Part shown: one piece after another, positions 1 to 9,428 of the stretch | Position numbering within the stretch: the stretch's first letter is position 1 | How the letters are laid out: each line of letters opens with the position of its first letter | Source of the DNA: Bacillus andreraoultii | GTDB taxonomy: Bacteria; Bacillota; Bacilli; Bacillales; Caldibacillaceae | Reading direction: 5' to 3' | DNA length: 64,000 nucleotides | Assembly (NCBI RefSeq): GCF_001244735.1 | Contig: NZ_LN868937.1 | Coordinates: forward strand, 1,785,184-1,849,183 | Made by a program: the position numbers and the translations under genes | Notes under the pieces: model-generated | Databases searched by the model: none | Told to the model about the DNA's origin: nothing | Seen by the model: the letters and a program-made list of their open reading frames with translations, nothing else

Positions 1-753
<753 letters not shown>

Positions 754-937
754 AATTGAATCAAGAAATAATCGGTATATATCCTTACTTTATCTAGTTT
801 TGAGAGAATGAAAAATTTCTCTTATACTAAAGTAATTATTTTCTAATAATAATATGTCTGCTCCTGCGCCGTAGTTATCAAGGATGTAGTTCCTCAGCTC
901 GTCGCAAGCCTGCAGAGATGTATTTTCGAGGAAGTAG
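754..937 (+). other. 23S-5S internal transcribed spacer
   Basis: AT-rich spacer between 23S and 5S with no tRNA gene. Just before 5S, TTCCTC (889-894) can pair with GAGGAA (928-933), a stem of the kind that carries processing sites for 5S precursor maturation. The pairing is seen in the sequence; the processing role is inferred. Confidence 0.7.
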
Positions 938-1054
938 GCTCGGTAATAATGGCGAGAAGGTCACACCTGTTCCCATCTCGAACACAGCAGTTAAGCTTCT
1001 CAGCGCCGATGGTAATGAAGGCCTTGCCTTTGTGAGAGTAGGACGTTGCCGGGC
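938..1054 (+). rRNA. rrf: 5S ribosomal RNA
   Basis: A 117-base 5S rRNA. It holds the conserved blocks GGTCACACCTGTTCCCATC, CGAACACAGCAGTTAAG and GAGAGTAGGACGTTGCC. The ends pair as helix I: 938-946 with 1046-1054, including two G-U pairs, which fixes both termini. It is the last gene of the operon; no tRNA genes follow. Confidence 0.96.
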
Positions 1055-1060
1055 ATAGTA

Positions 1061-1092
1061 AAAAGACAGTGAAAATTCACTGTCTTTTTTTT
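1061..1092 (+). terminator. rRNA operon terminator
   Basis: A perfect 13-bp stem (1061-1073 with 1076-1088), core AAAAGACAGTGAA, followed by a run of T residues. It sits directly after 5S and ends the rRNA operon. Confidence 0.93.
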
Positions 1093-1300
1093 ATCTACTT
1101 AATATTTTTTAAACAAATATTAAGTAGATTTACTACGTTAATGATCTTGAAAAAAGTGAAAGTCTCAATCTTTGTTATAGAATAACTTTCCACTAAAGCA
1201 CTTGCAAGTGGAAAATAATTATATTATTACCATACAAATTTAGATTATATGACCATTAACCACGGTTGTTCCTGTTCGAAAACCATACGGAAATTTTGAT

Positions 1301-1336
1301 AAAAACATCGTCCTACGAGGAGGACGATGTTTTTTT
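1301..1336. terminator. terminator of the nuclease lipoprotein gene, probably bidirectional
   Basis: Stem AAAAACATCGTCCT (1301-1314) pairs with 1321-1334 around a six-base loop. T runs flank it on both strands. It lies just past the stop of the minus-strand nuclease gene, and could also stop read-through from the rRNA operon. Confidence 0.85.
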
Positions 1337-1370
1337 AATCGTTTATTTTACCTCAAAAAAACCAATGGTC

Positions 1371-2312
1371 TTACTCACCTACCATACCGTCGTTATCACG
1401 ATCGTCCATATATGGGTACAACCAATGATCTCTCGTAATTGGCATACTGAATCCTGCTGCTTTTGCTTCTTTGATCGTCACCTGTCCATTACCGTTTGTA
1501 TCAACATTAGAAATATCATGGTTTGTACTTGAACCTGTTTTTGAACTAGTTGAATCGGTTGGTCCATTCCCTGTTAAACCGAGTGACGCATTTATTTCAT
1601 CAGGGTTCACATTGTCAAATTTATCAACGATTTCTTTACCCATTAAAGTATAGGTGTACTGATAATGTGAAGGAATCTGCGTTTCAGTGTTTGGATAGGT
1701 AATAATCGCTTCAAAATTAGTAGCCCCACCTGCTTTACGGATATTGTCTTCCATATAAGCTTGATCACCATGCCGATTAAGCGTACTATTTTGTGGGGTA
1801 ATATTATAAGCATTCGATACCCCTCCAAGTGAATCCGCAATAATATGTCCCTCATCTAAAACATCACTTTCAACACCAGGAACCTTAGCCTCATCAGAAT
1901 AGTATCTGCCAGACGATGTTACGGGTTCGTTATTGTCATCCTGGAGAATAATTTCATCAGCAATGACACGTACAAGCTGTCCGTACTCATTTGTAAATGC
2001 CCAATATTGACGATTGCCATAACCAATGTCAACGACGACGTTAGGTTCTCGATGTCCAGATAAGTCGCCACCTTCAACTTCAATGAGTTTGTATCCTGAG
2101 AACTGCTCTGTGCTTGATTGGGTTGGTGTTTCTTTTACTACTGGTTCATCAGCAACTGTAGTTTCTTCTTCATTATTTTGTTTTGTTTCAACTGTTGTGA
2201 CTTCTTGTGAATTTGTTTTATCATTTAGAAGGGATGCATCTTCTACATTGGTACAACCAACTATAAAGATGATTGATAAAAGTAAAATTAAATAGTATAT
2301 TTTCTTTTTCAT
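1371..2312 (-). CDS. secreted DNA/RNA non-specific endonuclease lipoprotein with C-terminal Excalibur-like calcium-binding domain
   Basis: A 313-residue surface lipoprotein. Residues 1-19 are a signal peptide and IVGC (17-20) is a lipobox, so Cys20 should be lipidated. A Thr/Glu-rich linker follows to about residue 70. The nuclease domain runs from about 75 to 230 with the motif DEGHIIA (153-159), where His156 would be the general base, and a conserved Asn in the ITPQNSTLNRHG stretch as metal ligand. This matches the Endonuclea_NS_2 type. The last 48 residues, with DTNGNGQVTIKEAKAAGF and DRDNDGMVGE, form an Excalibur-like calcium-binding domain. AGGAG with eight-base spacing supports the ATG at 2312. 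It probably degrades extracellular nucleic acid or prepares DNA for uptake. The family is clear; the role is inferred. Confidence 0.88.
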   Translation of the reverse strand: MKKKIYYLILLLSIIFIVGCTNVEDASLLNDKTNSQEVTTVETKQNNEEETTVADEPVVKETPTQSSTEQFSGYKLIEVEGGDLSGHREPNVVVDIGYGNRQYWAFTNEYGQLVRVIADEIILQDDNNEPVTSSGRYYSDEAKVPGVESDVLDEGHIIADSLGGVSNAYNITPQNSTLNRHGDQAYMEDNIRKAGGATNFEAIITYPNTETQIPSHYQYTYTLMGKEIVDKFDNVNPDEINASLGLTGNGPTDSTSSKTGSSTNHDISNVDTNGNGQVTIKEAKAAGFSMPITRDHWLYPYMDDRDNDGMVGE

Positions 2313-3071
2313 TTTACGACTCTCCTAGAATAGTTTTATAGTGTTCATTCTATGAATCACGGAATATAAAATTAGAATAACAATTCGAAGTAAAGTATAA
2401 TATTTCAATAAAGGCTAATATCGTTTTAAATTGCAACTGAATGATTTTTTAAAACAAACAGCCGTTCTAAATTTCTCCCTATGTGTTTGATGGATGTTAA
2501 TCACTTGTACAGATTGTTACATGCATTCACTGTGTTTATTCGCTTATTTTCCTCTCACCTTTATTTATCGATAATATATTCGTTCACTATTGTCTTCTGT
2601 AGCCATCGTATGTTCGTATGTATTTATATACTAACATTATTTTTTTGTGTAGTAAAACTAGCATTAGTTTCCCCATATGTACAATTTGTTGTTGTCTTTC
2701 CAGAATTATAAACGGATAACGGTGAAAATAACTCCAACATTTTCGCTCTTAAGAACTTCCTCTTGTTGGTAGAAAAAGAAAAGCGAAGTGAGGGGGACTA
2801 TTATAATTGTTAATAACCTTTGAGCCCTTCCGATTAATGGTTTTTCGGACAATATGTGGTCACTCAAATGAGGGTGAAACAATCACGAACGTAAAATAAC
2901 GGGAAAATGAATCTGTTTTCACACAATCGTTGATATATCAGGTTAATCTAATTATAAATCTCTACCATTATGAATCTCTTTGTAAAACAAGATAAAGTAG
3001 GATTTGATTCTCTTTTCTAGAATTAATGAATATAATCCGTTGTCAAAGTTATTTAAAGAGGGGGTCCCTTA
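2313..3071. other. intergenic region without a supported gene
   Basis: About 760 AT-rich bases. Open frames here (for example 2481-2711) lack a ribosome binding site and have low-complexity hydrophobic translations. A 16-base string TTTGTAAAACAAGATA at 2979-2994 recurs upstream of padR at 7938-7953. I see no RNA gene or clear promoter beyond AT-rich stretches. Confidence 0.5.
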
Positions 3072-3953
3072 ATGAAAAATATACTGGTGTTAGGTGGAAC
3101 ACGGTTTTTCGGACAGAAGTTGGTGGAACTTTTGCTTGAAGAAGGGCACCATGTTACGATTGTTACTCGCGGGAAGTCCGGGAATCCGTTTGGTAATCGG
3201 GTGGAGCATATTACAGTTGATCGAAGGAACAAAAAAGAATTTGCAGCAAAATTTGACGGGCGAACTTTTGATATTGTATATGACAATATTTGTTATTCTC
3301 CTAACGAAGCGCATGCGTTTTGTGATGTATTTAACTGGAAAATTGGTAAACTAATTTTTACTTCAACGCTTTCTGTATATGATGTCGATGGAAATGTGAA
3401 AAGGGAGGAAGATTTTGATCCTTACCATTATGAACTTCAGATGGGCAATCGTTCGGATTTTTCCTATAGAGAGGGGAAACGTCAAGCGGAGGCTGTTTTT
3501 TATAAATATGCAGATTTCCCTGTTGTATCGGTTCGGATTCCAATTGTAATGGGAGAGGATGATTATACGCGTCGCCTACATTTCCATGTGGAGCGTATTG
3601 CGAAGGAGGAAGTAATTGGCTTTGTCAATATGGAAGCTGAAATGTCCTTTATTTTAGCAACGGAGGCCGCTAATTTTATAAAATGGGCTGGATTTACAGA
3701 TGTGGTGAATGGACCGTATAATGCACAAGCGAATGGGAAGATTTCCTTGGCTAACCTTATAAAATTAGTGGAAGAGACTATCGGGAAAAAGGCGAAAATT
3801 ACGTTTGATATGGATGAAGATAATGGATCGCCTTACGCTATTTTTGATTCGTGGTATATGTCGAACGAGAAAGCGACAAAAGCAGGATATTATTTTTCCA
3901 ATTTGGATGATTGGTTAAAGCCATTAGTGGAGTCGATTGCAAAAGGAATATAG
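3072..3953 (+). CDS. NAD-dependent epimerase/dehydratase family protein (extended SDR)
   Basis: A 293-residue extended short-chain dehydrogenase. The N-terminal Rossmann motif GGTRFFG (residues 8-14) is the variant of GxxGxxG seen in the CSP41/isoflavone-reductase-like branch. TSTLSVYD (98-104 region) and YREGK (132-136) supply the Thr/Ser, Tyr and Lys of the catalytic set. GAGGGGG lies seven bases before the ATG at 3072. It stands alone between a long intergenic region and the Staygreen-like gene, so context gives no substrate. Enzymes of this branch in Bacillaceae are mostly uncharacterised; a nucleotide-sugar or small carbonyl substrate is possible but not shown. Confidence 0.85.
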   Translation: MKNILVLGGTRFFGQKLVELLLEEGHHVTIVTRGKSGNPFGNRVEHITVDRRNKKEFAAKFDGRTFDIVYDNICYSPNEAHAFCDVFNWKIGKLIFTSTLSVYDVDGNVKREEDFDPYHYELQMGNRSDFSYREGKRQAEAVFYKYADFPVVSVRIPIVMGEDDYTRRLHFHVERIAKEEVIGFVNMEAEMSFILATEAANFIKWAGFTDVVNGPYNAQANGKISLANLIKLVEETIGKKAKITFDMDEDNGSPYAIFDSWYMSNEKATKAGYYFSNLDDWLKPLVESIAKGI

Positions 3954-4076
3954 AGTGGAAGTGAAAGTGGGGAGCTCGTACGGTTTTCCACTTTCATTAT
4001 GTAATTTAGTCGTTTTCTGAATGGACCATTAATAATCTGCATACAGTTTAAAGAAAAACGGTTTGGAGTGGATTGC

Positions 4077-4532
4077 TTGAGTAAATTTAATCCAGGAAAG
4101 CTTTATGTGGAGTACAGAGATGATATTACTCCTTTTAAGCCGATAATTCCTAGATGCTATACATTAACACACTCGGATACGACAGGAGATTTGTTTTTAA
4201 CTATCGGCAGTGGTATTGCTTTAGACAAAATCAATTCAATGCGTGATGAAGTGGTGGGAGAGTGGCGATTAAAGGACAATTCTTTGTATTATTATGTTCA
4301 TTTATATATTGATCAAGGGGAGTACGATCTAGTTACAGCCAAAAAACGGAATGAAATTTTTAGACGTGAATTACCTCTTGCGTTGACCGCCATTCGATAT
4401 GGTGATCGGTCATTATTCCATATATACCCATCTCTAGATGATGCCTCAGTCATCGTTCATTTTATTTCCGCAAATCCATCTCTAGCTAGACAAGAAATTT
4501 GGGGAATCTTTCGTGATTATTCTCTATTTTGA
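4077..4532 (+). CDS. Staygreen-family protein
   Basis: A 151-residue protein resembling the Staygreen (SGR) domain over its full length: KFNPGKLYVEY at the N terminus, then PRCYTLTHSDTTGDLFLTIG (about residues 26-45), the core signature of the family, and VVGEWRL further on. Plant SGR is the magnesium dechelatase that starts chlorophyll breakdown, and some bacterial homologues have been reported to have the same activity. A GTG at 4068 extends the frame by three codons, but GGAG at 4065-4068 overlaps it and sits eight bases before the TTG at 4077, so TTG is preferred. It is monocistronic. What it does in a bacterium without chlorophyll is unknown. Confidence 0.83.
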   Translation: MSKFNPGKLYVEYRDDITPFKPIIPRCYTLTHSDTTGDLFLTIGSGIALDKINSMRDEVVGEWRLKDNSLYYYVHLYIDQGEYDLVTAKKRNEIFRRELPLALTAIRYGDRSLFHIYPSLDDASVIVHFISANPSLARQEIWGIFRDYSLF

Positions 4533-4595
4533 TTGGTTTTGGTTCTTAACTAAATGCCCTTAGGAAATCAAATTATTGTCGACGGAAATTTGAAG

Positions 4596-4624
4596 TGAAA
4601 AACGCCCAGAAATATCTGAGCGTT
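4596..4624 (-). terminator. terminator of the SEC-C motif gene
   Basis: On the minus strand AACGCTCAGA pairs with TCTGGGCGTT (one mismatch) around a four-base loop, followed by TTTTC. It lies about 60 bases past the stop of the minus-strand gene at 4683. Confidence 0.7.
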
Positions 4625-4682
4625 GTAAATTGTCAATACATGTGTCACTGGGGTTAATTTGTCTTGGTGAAATACTATTAAC

Positions 4683-5540
4683 TTATAATATTACATGATT
4701 AAGATATTCTCTTGTTCTTTTTGGAAAAACAGTAAAAGTATACAGCCAATTCCAAAATAGTTCATTTTTATTTTTTGCAATAATACCTCGTATGAACATA
4801 TTCGGGACGATTGGTTCATTAATAAGACCTGTAACCGTGTATGTTCTATTCGTATTCACATCGGTTAGTACCGTTAATGATTCTTCCATTTGTGTAACTT
4901 CATAGACACTCGTTAAACTATCTTGGAAACTTTTTATAGAATCCTTTATTTTATTTAAATCTTCGGTCGGACTCCAATTTTTTTCGTAAATATGTTTATG
5001 CTGCTGTTGATATAATTCTTTTAATATTTGTTCACAATGTATTAATTCCGAATCGGATTGTTTCAGGAAGGAGTCAACAAAAGGAAACCAATTGATACGA
5101 TGTTTTTTGTCGAGCCAATGGACAAAATTTTTCAGCTCTGATAAGAATCCTTCTACTTCGGCTTCCTCTCTAGTCGGATTTATGCAAGTTGGGTAATAAA
5201 GAAACAAGAATTCTTTCCAAAAAGTTTCATCTATATCTAACCACGATGCAAGTTTCACATCTTCTAAAAAGTATGTTAAATAATTCCCAAAGATGTAAAG
5301 GAACTCATTTCGCTTTTTGCACTTTGGCTTTTCCAGTTTATACTGTATTAAATCATCTCCATAAAATTCTAATAATCCACGATATCGTAATTGAAACTGG
5401 GAGCTTATATAAAGTTTTCTTAAAAAGTCTTTATGTTCTTTTGGATGAAGTAAGGGAATTTCTCTTACTCTCACTTGAGGTGCACAACATACATCAAGTG
5501 GTTTCTTACTACCACAATCACAAAAAACTAGTTTCTTCAT
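4683..5540 (-). CDS. SEC-C motif-containing protein of unknown function
   Basis: About 285 residues. The N terminus has a SEC-C zinc-binding motif, CDCGSKKPLDVCC (residues 7-19 from the chosen start), as found at the end of SecA and in many uncharacterised bacterial proteins. The remainder is rich in Phe, Leu, Tyr, Trp and Lys, looks helical, and has no motif I recognise. TGGAGG lies upstream of the ATG at 5540 but with a long 14-base spacing; an upstream ATG at 5576 has no ribosome binding site at all and would add twelve residues. It has its own terminator and no operon partners. Function unknown; zinc binding is the only reasonable prediction. Confidence 0.65.
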   Translation of the reverse strand: MKKLVFCDCGSKKPLDVCCAPQVRVREIPLLHPKEHKDFLRKLYISSQFQLRYRGLLEFYGDDLIQYKLEKPKCKKRNEFLYIFGNYLTYFLEDVKLASWLDIDETFWKEFLFLYYPTCINPTREEAEVEGFLSELKNFVHWLDKKHRINWFPFVDSFLKQSDSELIHCEQILKELYQQQHKHIYEKNWSPTEDLNKIKDSIKSFQDSLTSVYEVTQMEESLTVLTDVNTNRTYTVTGLINEPIVPNMFIRGIIAKNKNELFWNWLYTFTVFPKRTREYLNHVIL

Positions 5541-5806
5541 TAGATTGATAAAAACCTCCATTACAAATTTATTCATTTCAAAAGCGACAATTCCACTTAC
5601 ATCTGGGAAAATTTTCAGAGAAAAAAGTAGACAATTGCTAGGATAAAAATGAAAGTTTTCATAGAATGTTTTTCATAGTGCAGGGGACGAAGTGATAAGT
5701 AGTAGGGGAAAAGTGTAAAAAGAAGATAATGCTAATGTTTAATTTCAACACGAATGAATAAAATCCTTCTTCGTTTGTAAAATTTTTATTTGTAGCGAGC
5801 TTATTT

Positions 5807-5840
5807 ATAAAAATAAAGGCGAGCACGATGGATACTCGCC
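5807..5840 (-). terminator. terminator of the 57-aa gene
   Basis: On the minus strand GGCGAG and CTCGCC (5835-5840 with 5818-5823) form a stem followed by TTTATTTTTA. It begins eight bases past the stop codon of the small gene. Confidence 0.75.
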
Positions 5841-5848
5841 TTGTTATC

Positions 5849-6022
5849 CTAACTACGATGTTGCACGAGATCAATTGCTCCTAAAACAATATGTGCTAAA
5901 CCGAAACCAAAAACAGTATTGGCCACTGTTTTATTCGTTCCGGTTCTTTGTTTCAGAGCATAAACAGTCGCTGTTACAGCAGAACCGAGTACGGTTGGAA
6001 TTAAGCCTTCACGAATGTTCAA
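5849..6022 (-). CDS. small conserved-looking protein, 57 aa, TTG start
   Basis: This gene has no ATG start and is easily missed. The minus strand reads TTG at 6022, with GGAGGG six bases ahead, and encodes 57 residues starting MNIREGLIPTVLGSAVTAT and ending in LGAIDLVQHRS. There is one hydrophobic, glycine/alanine-rich segment near each end and a basic middle (ALKQRTGTNK), so it could be a small membrane-associated protein with two short helices. It ends directly before a good terminator, which supports a real transcript. I do not recognise the family and give no function. Confidence 0.7.
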   Translation of the reverse strand: MNIREGLIPTVLGSAVTATVYALKQRTGTNKTVANTVFGFGLAHIVLGAIDLVQHRS

Positions 6023-6178
6023 GCGAATCCCTCCACATCATAGTTAGTCGGTGTAGAAAATATGCACCTTTTTTAATATGCCAAAAAGGGATGAAATTAT
6101 GTGTACCGGATCTGTTTTGAAAAAATTTTTTAACTTATTTATCTATAACGATTGCCAAATATGTATGAAAAAATATAA

Positions 6179-7852
6179 GTAGACCTGAATTATTCACAGA
6201 AATTCAGAAACTTATTATAACTTATGGATTACCAAGCCTTTTCGGCTTTATTGTAATTCATTAAAAAAATGAAAAAAGAATCCATTTCTGTTAAAGTTAA
6301 AGTAACCAAAACAAAAACCAAACAGAAAGGACTCTTTATATGGTTACTTTAACGCAAAAAACACTTGATTTCAATCATAAAATTAAATTGTCAAATGATG
6401 GAGGTTCTCTTTCCTCCGATACAGGTGAGTTTCTTTTTAGAGAATTCGATGAAAAAATTGGTTTTTCAAAGACTTTAGTTAAGTACTTGAGACTTAACGA
6501 TTCAAGGAAATATTATCTTCATTCAAATGAAAACTTGTTACGTCAAAAAGTCTATCAAATCATTGCCGGGTATGCGGAAGATGATGCGGCTGATCAGTTG
6601 ACTCATGATCCTGTGTTTAAGGAAATCATTGAAACTCCAACACTTGCTTCCCAGCCCAGTTTGTCTCGCTTTTATACACGATTTGATAAAGATTCAATTG
6701 AACAATTAAATCTGGCTAACCAAGAAATGCTTGATAAGATTCATTGTTTTCGACAATCGAAAGAGTTATTTATCGACTTGGATTCGACTCATTCGGATAC
6801 ATATGGGGACCAAGAATCTTCGTCATATAATACTCATTATGGCACGATGGGTTTTCATCCATTAGTCGCCTTTGATGGTGCGACTGGTGACTTTTTGAAA
6901 GCACAACTCCGTCCCGGAAATGTTTATACATCAAATGGTGTGGTGGAATTTATTCGGCCTCTCATTAAACATTATAACGAAATGTTTCCGGAAACTACCC
7001 TGTTTCTTCGTGGAGATAGTGGGTTTGCTGTTCCGGGATTATACGATCTGTGTGAAGAAGAATCTGTTTTGTATATTATTCGGTTGAAATCGAATTCACA
7101 ACTACAAAGTTTAGCGAAGGAATACCATCCTTCTTCCGCACCTTTAGATGTTTCCAAGACGGAAACCTATTATGAAGAAACGATTTACCAAGCAAAATCA
7201 TGGTCAAAACCAAGAAGGGTGATTATTCAATCGGTACGTCCTGCAGGTGAGCTGTTCTTTACCCATTCCTTTTTTGTTACTAACTTTGAATTAGCTTTTC
7301 CTCAAGATATCGTCCGAGCTTATCAAAAAAGAGGGACGATGGAAAACTATATCAAAGAAGCAAAAAATGGCTTTTACTTTGATCATATGAATAGCCACGC
7401 TTTTCTAGTGAACGAAGTAAAAATGATGTTAACACTTCTTGCATATAATTTGACCAATTGGTTACGAACTCTTTGTTTTCCGGAAGGTCAAAAAACTATG
7501 CAAATTGATACGATACGTACTCGGTTAATTAAAGCGGCAAGTAAAGTCGTGAAATCAGGCAGATCCCTTTACTTCAAACTATCATCGAGTTTTGTGTATC
7601 AAAATTTCTTTTGGGATGTACTGAATCGAATTCAAAAACTACAATTGGAATGACCAATAGAATACTTCTCATAACTGAAAAAAATAAATTTTTCAGTCAA
7701 GGGGGAAGTATGCCCAAAATACCAGAGTTGTTCTATTGAAAATTCAGTTATTTTATGAATTGGCTACGGTTCTTAATTAAATACCGTTATGTTCAACTAA
7801 TTTAACAAATTTTATCAAATGGGATTTGTAGCTATGAATATTTCAGGGTAGA
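6179..7852 (+). mobile_element. IS1380-family insertion sequence, copy 1, with 5-bp target duplication
   Basis: The element proper is 6184-7847 (1,664 bp). The left end starts CCTGAATTATTCACAG and the right end, read inward, CCTGAAATATTCATAG, giving imperfect terminal inverted repeats. GTAGA at 6179-6183 and 7848-7852 is the target duplication. One transposase gene fills most of it. The copy at 43793-45456 appears identical base for base, in the same orientation, with a different target duplication, so the two are independent and recent insertions. Confidence 0.95.
6340..7653 (+). CDS. IS1380-family transposase, copy 1
   Basis: A 437-residue DDE transposase of the IS1380 type (DDE domain group 1). 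Visible features are an N-terminal region around GGSLSSDTGEFLFREFDEKIGF, the first acidic motif LFIDLDSTHSDTYGDQ (about 145-160), LFLRGDSGFAVPGLY carrying the second Asp (about 222-236), and MENYIKEAKNGFYFDHM with the catalytic Glu (about 337-353). AAAGGA lies seven bases before the ATG. No frameshifts, so it is probably active. It moves the element by cut and paste, making 5-bp duplications here. Confidence 0.96.
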   Translation: MVTLTQKTLDFNHKIKLSNDGGSLSSDTGEFLFREFDEKIGFSKTLVKYLRLNDSRKYYLHSNENLLRQKVYQIIAGYAEDDAADQLTHDPVFKEIIETPTLASQPSLSRFYTRFDKDSIEQLNLANQEMLDKIHCFRQSKELFIDLDSTHSDTYGDQESSSYNTHYGTMGFHPLVAFDGATGDFLKAQLRPGNVYTSNGVVEFIRPLIKHYNEMFPETTLFLRGDSGFAVPGLYDLCEEESVLYIIRLKSNSQLQSLAKEYHPSSAPLDVSKTETYYEETIYQAKSWSKPRRVIIQSVRPAGELFFTHSFFVTNFELAFPQDIVRAYQKRGTMENYIKEAKNGFYFDHMNSHAFLVNEVKMMLTLLAYNLTNWLRTLCFPEGQKTMQIDTIRTRLIKAASKVVKSGRSLYFKLSSSFVYQNFFWDVLNRIQKLQLE

Positions 7853-8150
7853 AATTTTTAACCGGTTGAAGGTGAATTATAGTTGTTTAGCGTATTGACA
7901 TGTTTGAATAAATACAATAAACTAATTTAAAGGGTATTTTGTAAAACAAGATAGTCAATAAAACACATTTTTGTTTTCGTGTTTGAATACCTTGGCTTAG
8001 TCTCAAAAAAGGATGGGAAACAGATATAAACCGGTATTCATAACTTTATTCTAGTATCTTGCATTGCCGAATACTTACAAGGAATTTGTATCGGTTTTTT
8101 ACCCTTTGCTATCTTGTTTAACCATATAGTGCTGCTAGAAGGAGGGGCTT
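7853..8150. other. padR upstream region with inverted AAACAAGATA repeats
   Basis: No gene. AAACAAGATA at 7944-7953 recurs inverted as TATCTTGTTT at 8110-8119, the latter just ahead of the padR ribosome binding site. A promoter-like pair lies at 7895-7923. The inverted repeats are candidate regulator sites or ends of a small decayed element. Confidence 0.45.
7895..7923 (+). promoter_or_regulatory. putative sigma-A promoter upstream of padR
   Basis: TTGACA (7895-7900), a 17-base spacer, then TAAACT (7918-7923). A perfect -35 with a fair -10. It would give a leader of about 220 bases before padR. Confidence 0.55.
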
Positions 8151-8504
8151 ATGTCTTTAAAAAGTCAGTTATTAAAAGGAGTTTTAGATGGATGTATTTT
8201 AGCTGTTATTGAAAAAGAACCTGTGTATGGATATGAATTGTCAAAGAAACTTCAGGATGCTGGGCTATTAGATGTGAGTGAAGGGACGATTTATCCAGTA
8301 TTATTGCGGCTTCAAAAAAATGGCTATATTCGTGGGGAGATGCGACCATCAGAGTCTGGACCAAATCGGAAATATTATTTTTTGACACAAGTTGGGGAGG
8401 AAGCGCTGAATGTAATTGCAGAAGAGTGGGAGAAAATTGCTACACCTGTCCAAACATTATTCAATCGGAGGGAAAAAGATGTCAAGTGTGAAAAACTTAA
8501 TTGA
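8151..8504 (+). CDS. PadR-family transcriptional regulator
   Basis: A 117-residue PadR regulator. The winged helix runs from about 10 to 85 with the family hallmarks ILAVIEKEPVYGYELSKKL, EGTIYPVLLRLQKNGYI and a wing around GPNRKYYFLT; a short C-terminal helix (about 90-105) is the dimer arm. The short length places it with PadR subfamily 2. AGGAGGGG precedes the ATG. It overlaps the following DUF1129 gene by 26 bases, a common pairing in Bacillaceae in which the regulator controls a membrane protein made from the same transcript. Inducer unknown; such regulators often sense antibiotics or aromatic compounds. Confidence 0.92.
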   Translation: MSLKSQLLKGVLDGCILAVIEKEPVYGYELSKKLQDAGLLDVSEGTIYPVLLRLQKNGYIRGEMRPSESGPNRKYYFLTQVGEEALNVIAEEWEKIATPVQTLFNRREKDVKCEKLN

Positions 8505-9162
8505 ACAAAATAATGAGAAAAGAACGCTGTTAACAAAAGAAAATGAACAATATTATTCTGATTTAATGGTGTATATACGACTTCAATTTCAACTTTCCGA
8601 ACAGCAGTCAGAGGAAGTGCTAATGGAGTTGTTGGACCACTTGATTGATGGTCAAAATGAGGGAAAGAGTGCTCGAGAAATTTTTGGTGATGACCCAAAA
8701 GGTTTTGCCGATGAAATTATTAATCAATTATCACGAGAAGATATGAGAAATACTGTCCCTTTTTACGCACAAATTATAATTAACATACTAGGTATTTCTC
8801 TTGTCATTCGGGGAGTCATACTTGGTATTTTAATTCCTTTTGTTGAAGTAAATGAACATGTTTTTCCTGTCACAATACTATTGATTGGCTTCGTCATTTT
8901 ATTATTTATCGCCATTGTCATTTCAGTAATTTTTCATACGATAAAAGCTTCCTTATTTCAATTTGAAAACGGAAAAAAAGGAAAGTGGAAAGATAGTATG
9001 AAAGTCGGATTAGCAGCGGGTACAGGGATGGCACTTGTCATTTTAGCAGCTCGTTTTCTGCCAGATCTTGGACCGAAATTCTTTTTCCCATGGTATATGT
9101 CTCTTGTCGTAGGTGCTATCTTTTGGGGTATTGCTCGTGTAGTAAAAAAGCATTTTTCATAG
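8479..9162 (+). CDS. DUF1129-family membrane protein
   Basis: A 227-residue protein. The N-terminal half is soluble and helical (LIEQNNEKRTLLTKENEQYY, then EEVLMELLDHLIDGQNEGKS), typical of DUF1129. Four hydrophobic segments follow from about residue 100 to the end, with a basic loop FENGKKGKWKDSMK between the second and third. GGAGGG at 8467-8472, inside padR, lies six bases before the ATG at 8479 and decides the start; a TTG at 8416 in frame has no such site. Translational coupling with padR is likely. Function unknown. Confidence 0.87.
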   Translation: MSSVKNLIEQNNEKRTLLTKENEQYYSDLMVYIRLQFQLSEQQSEEVLMELLDHLIDGQNEGKSAREIFGDDPKGFADEIINQLSREDMRNTVPFYAQIIINILGISLVIRGVILGILIPFVEVNEHVFPVTILLIGFVILLFIAIVISVIFHTIKASLFQFENGKKGKWKDSMKVGLAAGTGMALVILAARFLPDLGPKFFFPWYMSLVVGAIFWGIARVVKKHFS

Positions 9163-9428
9163 TGCAAGCAAAAAACATCTGACATAGAGAGTAACGATAG
9201 AGTTTATGAAAACATGATAATATATAAAACTTGAGTCTTTCCTAAATAATTAGGGATGGCTCTTTATCTTTGAGAGAACCATTCACTTTTTTATCTACTG
9301 AACATAGACGTTTCAATACTTTGTCAAATGTGATTTTATTAACGAAATAATAATATGGTAGAATGATATATAAATATAGTTTTTCACTATAACGAACATC
9401 GTTAACTTTCTTATCAGGAGGCATTGTT

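Noticed and set aside
1266-1532. Plus-strand frame over the end of the nuclease gene
   Set aside because: It is the shadow of the Excalibur-like domain on the other strand and crosses a terminator.
2481-2711. A 76-codon hydrophobic frame
   Set aside because: No ribosome binding site, low-complexity composition and no terminator; it looks like chance in AT-rich DNA.
4540-4590. Similarity of GGTTCTTAACTAAATGCC to the right end of the IS1380 element (GGTTCTTAATTAAATACC)
   Set aside because: Too short and not extended on either side; could be chance in AT-rich DNA.
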